A stretch of 56,929 nt of DNA, taken from assembly GCA_016302965.1 (NCBI GenBank), contig JAEDMP010000004.1, forward strand, positions 1-56,929, in the 5' to 3' direction. Source of the stretch: Bacteroidaceae bacterium (GTDB lineage Bacteria; Bacteroidota; Bacteroidia; Bacteroidales; Bacteroidaceae). The translations under genes and the position numbers were made by a program. The notes below the pieces were generated by a model. That model ran no database searches. It saw only the letters and a list, made by a program, of their open reading frames with translations, and was not told the origin of the DNA. Position 1 is the first letter of the stretch. Each line of letters starts with the position of its first letter. This document shows positions 50,990-56,929 of this stretch, piece after piece.

Positions 50990-51748
50990 CTACATATATA
51001 GCTCGTTTTCTTTTCTTGTGGCACACACCTCTTTCAGACCTTGTGTTGCCAGAAAGTTCATCACCATTCCAATGCTTCTCGACCCGGTAGGGCATACTGA
51101 CACACACTTCATACAGGAGATGCACTTCGTGGTGTCAACTGTCTTCGGGTCGGAGAGCGGGATGGCATCGGCAGGGCATTGTTTTGCACAAACGCCGCAA
51201 CGATTGCAGCTATGTCTTCCTTTGGGATGGGGCACTTTGCCTGTCTTCTTGTAAGGGTGATTGCCTGGCACCTGCTGCATCGTGCAGTCATCACGTTCTG
51301 CCTTGTTTATGATGTCGGCACCGAAATGCCGGAGTGTCTGCTCATCGTCTGCGTCAGGTCGGTCTTTGCCGTATTTCCTGATGATGCTGTGTTCGGCTAC
51401 GGCAGCTACAGCGGCAATCACACGAAAACCTATCTCTGTGGCCACGTCCTGCATCTCCAATAGCGCATCATCGTAGGCGCGGTTGCCGAATACGGCTACC
51501 ACAACACATTTTGCGCCATGGGGCTTCACTTTCTGCAGACGTTCCACAGCCAATGCCGGTACACGTCCTGCAAAGACGGGCATGGCAATGACCGCCAGGT
51601 CATCCTCATGGATAAGGGGCAACTGGATGTCAGCGGCCTTGATGCACAGGTCTGTCACACAACTTTCTTTGTCCATGCCCTTACATAGGATTTCGCTCAC
51701 TCGTCGTGTTCCTCCTGTGGGGCTGAATACGATTTGATGTATTTTCAT
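50990..51748 (-). CDS. EFR1-type flavodoxin-ferredoxin fusion
   Basis: The start at 51748 gives MKIHQIVFSPTGGTRRVSEIL and 252 residues. The frame stays open ~62 codons upstream, but that part does not look like the family. Residues 1-~155 form a flavodoxin-like domain with the FMN phosphate loop SPTGGTRR and MPVFAGRVPALA. The C-terminal part holds two [4Fe-4S] motifs, CNRCGVCAKQCP and CISCMKCVSVCP, with all eight Cys intact. It is a cytoplasmic electron carrier joining FMN and iron-sulfur chemistry, common in anaerobes. A -7 box lies ~230 bp upstream (51977-51984), leaving an unusually long leader that contains a degraded-looking reading frame. Confidence 0.9.
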   Translation of the reverse strand: MKIHQIVFSPTGGTRRVSEILCKGMDKESCVTDLCIKAADIQLPLIHEDDLAVIAMPVFAGRVPALAVERLQKVKPHGAKCVVVAVFGNRAYDDALLEMQDVATEIGFRVIAAVAAVAEHSIIRKYGKDRPDADDEQTLRHFGADIINKAERDDCTMQQVPGNHPYKKTGKVPHPKGRHSCNRCGVCAKQCPADAIPLSDPKTVDTTKCISCMKCVSVCPTGSRSIGMVMNFLATQGLKEVCATRKENELYM

Positions 51749-51956
51749 CTTTTTTCTTGTCTGTTGAGTTATGGCCACTTTTATTCCGTCTCGCTTCTGT
51801 TCAAAGAGTGCATCGGCTTCCGCTATCCTCGCTGTCACATCCGTCCACACCTCCTGTCTTGAAAGTGAGGGCCTTGCCGTACATCTGAGGCAGAGGCAGT
51901 ACCTGTATACGCTGACATGCTTGCCATACGTCACCCCATACTTGTTCAGTATTCAC
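51749..51956 (-). pseudogene. Possible frameshifted small ORF in the EFR1 leader
   Basis: Downstream of the -7 box at 51977-51984, a GTG-started frame (NTEQVWGDVWQACQRIQVL...) runs ~51 codons to a stop. A second frame (EVWTDVTARIAEADALFEQKRDGIK...) is open over the later part and runs into the EFR1 ORF. Each half looks protein-like (amphipathic helices, low bias for rare residues), and one frameshift near 51845 would join them into ~70 residues. I do not recognise the product. It could equally be non-coding leader. Confidence 0.3.
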
Positions 51957-51976
51957 GAGTAACTGACATTTCAGTG

Positions 51977-51984
51977 CAAAGGTA
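51977..51984 (-). promoter_or_regulatory. Bacteroidetes -7 box upstream of the EFR1 gene
   Basis: The minus-strand sequence TACCTTTG matches TAnnTTTG. It is ~230 bp before the EFR1 start and ~65 bp from the three-dyad array at 52050-52105. Confidence 0.55.
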
Positions 51985-52049
51985 CGATATTTTATTGAAA
52001 ACGATTCATGAAAACAGCAAAAAAAATGAAGTTAGCCTCAACCGCCTCC

Positions 52050-52105
52050 GAAGATACCTTCGTGGGCCGATGAAGGTAGCTTCAAGTGCCCACGAAGGTA
52101 TCTTC
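52050..52105. repeat. Three 12-bp dyads at a 22-bp period within an 18-bp inverted repeat
   Basis: GAAGATACCTTC (52050-52061), GAAGGTAGCTTC (52072-52083) and GAAGGTATCTTC (52094-52105) share the form GAAG-N4-CTTC and start exactly 22 bp apart. The outer two extend to a perfect 18-bp inverted repeat (GAAGATACCTTCGTGGGC at 52050-52067 with its complement at 52088-52105). A 22-bp period is close to two helical turns, as expected for tandem operators bound on one face. It lies upstream of the EFR1 promoter. The binding protein is unknown. Confidence 0.7.
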
Positions 52106-52199
52106 ATGAAAATGGGACAATTTTCGGTCAAATCAGCCGCAACAGCATATGCAGAGCCCAGACTGCTCTGTTCGGCCATACAAAGACCATATAAAATAA

Positions 52200-52228
52200 A
52201 AAATGGGACTAGTTCATAGTCCCATTTT
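52200..52228. terminator. Bidirectional terminator-like hairpin
   Basis: A perfect 12-bp stem AAAATGGGACTA / TAGTCCCATTTT with a 5-nt loop has T-rich tails on both strands. No confident gene ends beside it. Confidence 0.55.
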
Positions 52229-52942
52229 CTTCCAATTTTAGTCTTATTATGACCAAAAAAGTGACTCGCTTGGTATCTGCGCCCAAGGGAATCACTATGA
52301 GACTTATCTCTTTAAAAATCAATTTACTATATTGGTCGTCAGTCCTGTCATATTTTTAAGCATGACCCGAAACCTCGAACGAGTTATTTAACTCAATATT
52401 TTGATGCAAAGGAACAGTTTTTTTTTGAAATAACCAAATGTTTTCAGGACTTTTTGCTTAAAAAAGGCATAATAGATACAATTTGCAGCATTTCTGAAAG
52501 TATTATTCACCTTTTTACTTATGAAGACCGCTTAAGACCTGACGGTCGAAAAAGAAAAAGATTCTATTGAGCCACCGTGGTTGAAAGCTGTAGGATGGCT
52601 GTTGAACCAGACTGCTGGATATGATGTGTCATTCTACAAAAAGACAACAGTACAAACAAATTGGAAGTCAGTAAGGCAATAGTTTGGGTGAATGTTTGTG
52701 AGCACATGGATATGCATGGCTGTTCCACCCTGCATCCGTCCACATATATATGTATTTTTGCTTTAGCATATATATTATATATGCTAAACAATTGGATAAA
52801 CTGTTTTGTTTGGATTATTCAGGTCTATGCCGGAAGTTATCTGGCTCTTTTTCTTTTTCGACCGTCCTTCCTTTTACTCGCATAAATGTATTCCCTCTTC
52901 ATAGCCCTCAACTCTTATAGCCGTTTCATATCCGGTTTATGA
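52229..52942. other. Gene-poor AT-rich stretch
   Basis: No convincing complete gene is seen. One plus-strand reading frame (about 52542-52679) translates to EKEKDSIEPPWLKAVGWLLNQTAGYDV and onward, which looks protein-like but lacks a start codon and is probably a gene remnant. The stretch also holds the inverted repeat pair listed separately. Confidence 0.5.
52541..52866. repeat. 326-bp segment bounded by perfect 21-bp inverted repeats
   Basis: The sequence at 52541-52561 (starting GACGGTCGAAAAAG) is exactly repeated in inverse at 52846-52866. Between them is a 13-bp-arm palindrome at 52762-52788 (TTTAGCATATATA, T, TATATATGCTAAA). Size and terminal inverted repeats are like a MITE or a transposon relic, but no target-site duplication is visible. 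Alternatively the arms could form a very long hairpin. Confidence 0.6.
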
Positions 52943-53133
52943 GCAACCACATCGGGCTTTGATAAGAATTGTGTTGCAAAGGTACCCGTTATGGCGTTCA
53001 TCCTGCAAGGTCAATGCTGGAGTTTGCTCGTGAAATCTCCACACTCTGATTGTGTCAGAGGTAGTATTTGACGGCAAAACCTTGCATTGATGAGTCATAA
53101 CACCTTTTGAGGCAACATAATTCTTTAATCAAT
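52943..53133. repeat. ~190-bp direct repeat, copy 1
   Basis: This copy is near-identical to 54871-55060: after a short variable start, the last ~170 bp differ at only two positions. It includes a minus-strand TACCTTTG (-7-like box) at 52977-52984. It lies on the 3' side of higA. Confidence 0.9.
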
Positions 53134-53231
53134 AAGAAATAAGATGCTGTTAATCGACTCTTTTGCGTCAGTCTTCATCTCAAACCTTATACATCGTTTC
53201 GCTAAGTAAGGGTATTTGGCCGAATAAATTG

Positions 53232-53270
53232 AAACACCGTTGGCTACAGAATCGAATGCCAACGGTGTTT
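53232..53270 (-). terminator. Terminator of higBA
   Basis: A perfect 13-bp stem AAACACCGTTGGC / GCCAACGGTGTTT with a 13-nt loop lies ~10 bp past the higA stop. The minus-strand tail is moderately T-rich (TTTCAATTTATT). Confidence 0.65.
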
Positions 53271-53279
53271 TGTCGATTA

Positions 53280-54395
53280 TCATAGAACTTTTGTCTCGAA
53301 AAAGTTCTTTATCTTATATATACCAATGTCGTGTTTGTAACGCCCAAACAGAAGTTGTGGATTAACATTGTGGTTGTCAGCTTCCATTTTAATATATGGA
53401 GCAATCTTGTAAGGAATGACATTGCGAGTTTTTGACATGAACTTTTTCCAGTCGGCACTTGGAAGGATTGCGTTCAAAGCGAAATCATCTGCCTCAGATT
53501 CCTCTATGCTCTTCTTGTCCTCCATAAGGTTGATCATCGCTTTGCCGTTTGGGGAAAGATGCCTGAATACATGCCCGACTTCATGCAAGGTAGTAAAGGC
53601 GAAATTGTCAATGGTGGCAATCCTTTCTGTGATGACAATAGTTGGTGTGTCCCCATTCCAAAATGACATCCCGTCTACAGGTACCTGTCCGACTTTATTA
53701 ACAACAAGGAATTTGATGCCATATTTTTCAAGAACCATTTTTGTACGATTGACCGTGTCCTTGTTCTCCTTGAATACACTATTCAGCTCAATGGTCAAAG
53801 CCTGAACATCCGCTCCTTTGTCAAAAGGGCATGATGGGGATTCAACGGATTTTGAAAGATGATAGCAGTAATACTTCCATGACAATATATCTACAGGGTC
53901 TGTTTTTGCCTTGTCGGACTTGCGATAATATGAGAGTTCCATCTCCTCGGCTTTCAAACCAAAGAAATCATCTAAATTGTCAACGGCAAATACTTCAAAG
54001 ATGCGCTTCACATCCTCGACGATGTTTCCCTTGACAATATTTACCTTTCTGAAAAAAGGTATTGACACTTGTACTTTAAGTACATTCCATATCTCTAGCA
54101 TTTTAGTCTGCAACATAACCTTTTCACTCAGTTTGGCACAATCCAATTCATATTGTGTCTGAATGTTCATAAGGTATGTTGCAGAAATGCCAAGAGCGTT
54201 TTCCAGCAACAAAGCCATTTCTGGTGTCAGAGAGCGTTTGCCTCTTATGACATCATTCAGAATGGGTTTCTGTATGCCTGTGAGTTCGGATAATTCGCTC
54301 TGCTTCATATTACGTGCAGATAATTCATCCTTAATAACCTCTCCTACATGAGTTGCCTCAAATGGTACTGCCTGATTGAAACTAAACTTAGTCAT
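53280..54395 (-). CDS. higA: HigA-type antitoxin fused to ImmA/IrrE metallopeptidase domain
   Basis: This 371-aa protein has an XRE/HigA helix-turn-helix at ~12-80 (HVGEVIKDELSARNMKQSELSELTGIQKPILNDVIRGKRSLTPEMALLLENALGIS). A C-terminal ImmA/IrrE zinc peptidase domain at ~200-340 has an intact HEVGH motif (H271, E272, H275). Plain HigA is ~100 aa, so this is a two-domain form. The start at 54395 overlaps the higB stop by 8 bp (ATGACTAA), giving translational coupling; ATG 54413 is rejected. Known family: HigA neutralises HigB and represses the operon. The peptidase may control antitoxin or repressor turnover, which is inference. It lies between two ~190-bp direct repeats. Confidence 0.88.
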   Translation of the reverse strand: MTKFSFNQAVPFEATHVGEVIKDELSARNMKQSELSELTGIQKPILNDVIRGKRSLTPEMALLLENALGISATYLMNIQTQYELDCAKLSEKVMLQTKMLEIWNVLKVQVSIPFFRKVNIVKGNIVEDVKRIFEVFAVDNLDDFFGLKAEEMELSYYRKSDKAKTDPVDILSWKYYCYHLSKSVESPSCPFDKGADVQALTIELNSVFKENKDTVNRTKMVLEKYGIKFLVVNKVGQVPVDGMSFWNGDTPTIVITERIATIDNFAFTTLHEVGHVFRHLSPNGKAMINLMEDKKSIEESEADDFALNAILPSADWKKFMSKTRNVIPYKIAPYIKMEADNHNVNPQLLFGRYKHDIGIYKIKNFFETKVL

Positions 54396-54708
54396 AATGA
54401 TGCGAAATTTCAATTAATACTATTTCGGTAATGATAATGCTGCCGTCTGCAGGAGAACTTTGGAATATCAATCTCCAGACGTCATTGCACCTTACGGATT
54501 CTTGGTCTTTTCTGTCTCCTTGCAGTCTCTCGTATCGTAAACCGTTATCGCGCATGATGTCTTCAATTCTTGTCGCAGCCCTCATCTTGTTGACAGCCTT
54601 AACATAACCTTTGATTGCGGCTATTGGAAGTTTTCTATACTTTCTGCTGGATGTCCTGCCGTTTTCGAACAATTCCAGCAAAGCTTCGTCTTCTGTTGTT
54701 ATGTTCAT
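54388..54708 (-). CDS. higB: HigB/RelE-type toxin
   Basis: This 106-aa basic protein is of the RelE/HigB mRNA-interferase type. Features are FENGRTSSRKYRKLPIAAIKGYVKAVNKMRAATRIEDIMRDNGLRYERLQGDRKDQESVRCNDVWRLIFQ, with the terminal strand IIITEIVLIEISHHYD (the usual D-[YH]H end). Such toxins cut mRNA on the ribosome until bound by HigA. It is the first gene of the pair, as in higBA systems, under a promoter whose -33 box lies inside a palindromic operator. Confidence 0.9.
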   Translation of the reverse strand: MNITTEDEALLELFENGRTSSRKYRKLPIAAIKGYVKAVNKMRAATRIEDIMRDNGLRYERLQGDRKDQESVRCNDVWRLIFQSSPADGSIIITEIVLIEISHHYD

Positions 54709-54737
54709 ATATTACTTTCAGCCATATATTTTGGCTG

Positions 54738-54776
54738 CAAAGATATGAATTTAATTTTAATTATCAAAATTGATAA
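54738..54776 (-). promoter_or_regulatory. higBA promoter with overlapping palindromic operator
   Basis: On the minus strand: TTTG (54768-54765), 19-bp spacer, TATCTTTG (54745-54738), 30 bp before the higB ATG. The -33 box lies inside the dyad TTATCAA-AA-TTGATAA (54761-54776), a 7-bp perfect inverted repeat. This is the layout expected for autorepression by HigA. Confidence 0.8.
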
Positions 54777-54870
54777 TCAAAAATTATCGTACTTATAGCC
54801 ATTTTTAACAAAAAAGTGTTCAAATGCTCTTGAAAGTATTGTTTTCCGCATTGTTCTGCTGATTTTGTAA

Positions 54871-55060
54871 GCAACCACATCATGCTTGACAAGAATTGTG
54901 TTGCAAAGGTACCCGTTATGGCGTTCATCCTGCAAGGTCAATGCTGGAGTTTGCTCGTGAAATCTCCACACTCTGATTGTGTCAGAGGTAGTATTTGACG
55001 GCAAAACCTTGCATTGATGAGCCATAACACCTTTTGGGGCAACATAATTCTTTAATCAAT
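54871..55060. repeat. ~190-bp direct repeat, copy 2
   Basis: Direct-repeat partner of 52943-53133, at an offset of 1927-1928 bp. It lies upstream of higB and 50 bp before the truncated ORF at 55111. A minus-strand TACCTTTG is present at 54904-54911. Confidence 0.9.
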
Positions 55061-55110
55061 CCCGATGGTAGTTGGTTCTACATAAGGGAAGAAAATAAAA
55101 TTTTTATATT

Positions 55111-55266
55111 ATGGCTAACATTTGCGATACAGAGTACAGGCTGACTGCAAGCCCACGCAAGGCTTTGGCAGACCTTTGGAGCACACTCCAAGAAAAGGAA
55201 GTGAACAAACACGATGTTTATCATGAGCGGTCGAAAGACGTTTTGGTCATTGTTTGTTCCTGTTAG
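55111..55266 (+). pseudogene. 5' fragment of a gene cut by the IS4-type element
   Basis: The frame gives MANICDTEYRLTASPRKALADLWSTLQEKEVNKHDVYHERSKDV and a few more residues before a stop at the edge of the transposase region (51 codons). The N-terminus looks like a small cytoplasmic accessory protein of Bacteroidetes, but the end is abrupt and the IS transposase begins (its stop) 14 bp later. Truncation by insertion is the likely reading. No function can be given. Confidence 0.55.
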
Positions 55267-55279
55267 CTATTTCGCGTTT

Positions 55280-56566
55280 TTATGGAATTCTGTTTCTCAC
55301 GGTCTGCATGACTTTTTTGTAGTCAGGCCCAGAGGTCTTAATCGCTACGTTGAGGTCGATAATCCAATCCTCCAGCTGGAGCTTGAAACAGAACTTTGCG
55401 TCAGAGTAGCCAATGCCGTTCAGTCTTTTATATATCATGACAAGCATGGCCGTGATAAGCGTCATGTAGAGTATGACCTTGATGCCGTTTTCGCTAGTAG
55501 ACAAGAAATGCGAGAAAGACAGCTCCTGCTTTAGGAAACGGTAGAACACCTCAATGTCCCATCTCCTTTTGTAAGCCTCGGCAACCTCTTGAGCTGTGAG
55601 CTGTACTTTTCCTGGCTCGTTGGTGACATTTGTTATGAAGTACACGTCCTGCTCTGTCTTCTTCCTATTGGTTCCTTTGGGTGACTTTCTTGCTGTGTCA
55701 GTGGGAGTCTTGAACCTTGCCTTCACCACACGGAACTCATGTGTGTCTTCCTTGTGCTCCTTGTTGTAGAGATACACTATCACATCGTCTACGAGTTCCA
55801 GCTTGCCGAGATTCCTGTCCGTATCGTCCATCATAAGGCTGCGTACTACCACCATCTTCCTGTTCGTGTTGATGCGGCCTACGAACAGGGCGTCGGACTG
55901 GCTGACCATCTTGTAGTTGTCCAAGGCCTTGAAGCCTCGGTCGAGGACATAAAGGTTCTGATGGTTCCTGTCTTTCTTGACAAGTCCATCCAGCACCTTG
56001 GGCATAGCCATGTCCTCGTTCAGGTATGTCGGCTCGGAGAGCACCTCAGCCAGTTTTGCCGCAAAGCCATCGTAGGCCATCGTGTACTTGATTTGCTTGC
56101 GGTCTTCCCTCCCCTCCGCCTTTCGGCCAACGGTGAAGCCTTGCTTGAGTTTGTTGCAGGTCTCGGCCACCATGGAACTGTCAATGCGGACAAGGAACAT
56201 GTCGCGTATCTCCTTCTCGGTATAGAGCGAGGACAGCCTCGTGTAAATCAGCTCGTAGGCCTGCTCGAAGAAGTCAAGGTTTATCTTCGACAGGCGAGTG
56301 GATATGGAACTGCGTGAGACCTTCATGTCTACGGAGAAATTGAACAGGGACTTGAACTGCTGGCTGGAAAACACGGCCTCCAGCTTGCGCTGGCACAGAC
56401 GGTCGGCACACAGAAACGCATACACGAGAAGATAGAACAGGCGCTCTCCTTTGAGTACCTTGGCACAATAGTCCACTTTCGTGTCTACGGCTAGTTTGGC
56501 CAGCAACTCGTCAGGTATCATCCGCAGAACCGACGGTGCACTCACTTTCAATTTGTCTAATTGCAT
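55280..56566 (-). CDS. IS4-family DDE transposase
   Basis: This 428-aa transposase is intact. The DDE triad is visible: first Asp in LVRIDSSMVAE, second in NLYVLDRGFKALD, and Glu in the YREK-like region AYKRRWDIEVFYRFLKQELSFSHF. The N-terminal part (SVDMKVSRSSISTRLSKINLDFFEQAY) is the usual DNA-binding region. The start MQLDKLKVSAPSVLRMIPDELLAKL is supported by a -7 box 31 bp upstream. The element borders the truncated ORF at 55111. Confidence 0.93.
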   Translation of the reverse strand: MQLDKLKVSAPSVLRMIPDELLAKLAVDTKVDYCAKVLKGERLFYLLVYAFLCADRLCQRKLEAVFSSQQFKSLFNFSVDMKVSRSSISTRLSKINLDFFEQAYELIYTRLSSLYTEKEIRDMFLVRIDSSMVAETCNKLKQGFTVGRKAEGREDRKQIKYTMAYDGFAAKLAEVLSEPTYLNEDMAMPKVLDGLVKKDRNHQNLYVLDRGFKALDNYKMVSQSDALFVGRINTNRKMVVVRSLMMDDTDRNLGKLELVDDVIVYLYNKEHKEDTHEFRVVKARFKTPTDTARKSPKGTNRKKTEQDVYFITNVTNEPGKVQLTAQEVAEAYKRRWDIEVFYRFLKQELSFSHFLSTSENGIKVILYMTLITAMLVMIYKRLNGIGYSDAKFCFKLQLEDWIIDLNVAIKTSGPDYKKVMQTVRNRIP

Positions 56567-56596
56567 CTATTTTGCTTTTATTTCGTGAAACAGACG

Positions 56597-56604
56597 CAAA
56601 GTTA
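56597..56604 (-). promoter_or_regulatory. -7 box of the transposase gene
   Basis: The minus-strand sequence TAACTTTG matches TAnnTTTG, 31 bp before the transposase ATG. Confidence 0.5.
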
Positions 56605-56659
56605 GGCATTTACAGACAAATGAGCAATAGTCGTTAGCATTGTTTAACCCGACCTCAGG

Positions 56660-56929
56660 AAAAACGAAAAAGACAATTTCTGTGTCGTGGCATTCTGGGG
56701 TGTCCTATGTACCCCCATGCAGTGTTGGGACTTTTATCAGAACTGTGACCTCCTGATGATGGCATAGCTCGTGTCGCAGCAGTGGACCAAGATAAGCACA
56801 TGGACATTTCGCATTGGGCAAAAATAGCGGTTCTGACAACGGATTATTTGACGTTATGATTATTTAACAACCTCTGTAACTACTCAGGTAGGTTTGTCGT
56901 ACTCCCCCATGCACAACTTCCCTCGTTGC
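56660..56929. other. Non-coding end of the window
   Basis: No reading frame of convincing length or composition, and no clear repeat or RNA, is seen here. Confidence 0.4.

Larger units (their letters stand above)
55259..56659 (-). mobile_element. IS4-family insertion sequence (ends approximate)
   Basis: The element contains one transposase gene (55280-56566). Possible ends share only TTCCTG read inward (55257-55262, and 56656-56661 on the minus strand). I find no longer terminal inverted repeat and no target duplication, so the limits are uncertain by tens of bases. Confidence 0.5.

Noticed and set aside
51917..52219. 100-codon plus-strand ORF
   Set aside because: It runs through the three-dyad inverted repeat and the antisense of the EFR1 leader; its composition is not protein-like and no promoter was found.
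52564..52791. 75-codon minus-strand ORF between the 21-bp inverted repeats
   Set aside because: It begins within the AT palindrome and has no recognisable product. The opposite strand looks slightly more protein-like but lacks a start.
54777..55025. 82-codon minus-strand ORF upstream of higB
   Set aside because: Most of it is translation of the ~190-bp direct repeat. A similar frame occurs in copy 1, and no protein-like domain is seen.

Overview
The window is a chromosomal segment from a member of the Bacteroidales, most likely Prevotella or a close relative (Segatella/Xylanibacter). The case rests on the gene content: type IX secretion and gliding genes (sprA, porT, gldH), a TonB/ExbB/ExbD operon with the Bacteroidetes PstS-like/TPR tail, secreted pectin- and arabinan-degrading enzymes, and a purH-mre-mrdA-rodA cluster. 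Many genes are also preceded by the Bacteroidetes promoter signature TTTG-N19/20-TAnnTTTG, and Shine-Dalgarno sites are not obvious. About 44 genes are called, including one tRNA, one 56-aa ferredoxin and several partial or broken genes.

Layout. 1-6.8 kb (minus strand): a secreted protein cut by the window edge, a large type IX-secreted protein, a GH53 endo-galactanase, a small basic protein, the AICAR-transformylase half of PurH, and ribosomal protein L19. Four perfect DnaA boxes in tandem lie between the last two. 7-10 kb: a split 5'-nucleotidase, PorT and a ferredoxin. 10-15.5 kb: the exbB-exbD-exbD-tonB-pstS-like-TPR operon (minus). 15.6-22.3 kb: an aminotransferase, ribBA, an LptF/G permease, a START-like protein, tRNA-Met(CAT) and NhaD. 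22.3-23.1 kb: a gene-poor stretch with repeats and a compact promoter/49-codon ORF/terminator unit. 23.1-29.6 kb (plus): the IMP-cyclohydrolase half of PurH, then mreB, mreC, mreD, mrdA and rodA, the elongasome. 29.6-33.6 kb (minus): metF-holB-ricT-gldH. 33.8-35.8 kb: a GH51 arabinofuranosidase. 36-48 kb (plus): a lone receiver-domain protein, a nuclease-helicase, ruvA and the giant T9SS translocon gene sprA. 48.3-51.7 kb (minus): a second arabinofuranosidase with an extra N-terminal domain, and a flavodoxin-ferredoxin. 52-57 kb: an AT-rich accessory island with inverted repeats, a HigB/HigA(ImmA-IrrE) toxin-antitoxin module between two ~190-bp direct repeats, a truncated ORF and an IS4-type transposase.

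How the genes work together. Purine synthesis ends with two separate proteins, about 17 kb apart, that are one bifunctional PurH in most bacteria. SprA, PorT and GldH serve export through the type IX system, and the 851-aa protein carries a matching C-terminal sorting domain. The Ton operon powers outer-membrane uptake, which fits a glycan-degrading lifestyle (GH53 for galactan, two GH51 for arabinan or arabinogalactan). No single undescribed multi-gene system is established. The best candidates for a closer look are the DnaA-box array, the repeat-flanked toxin-antitoxin island, three dyads at a 22-bp period near 52.05 kb, and the short transcription unit at 22.75-23.0 kb.
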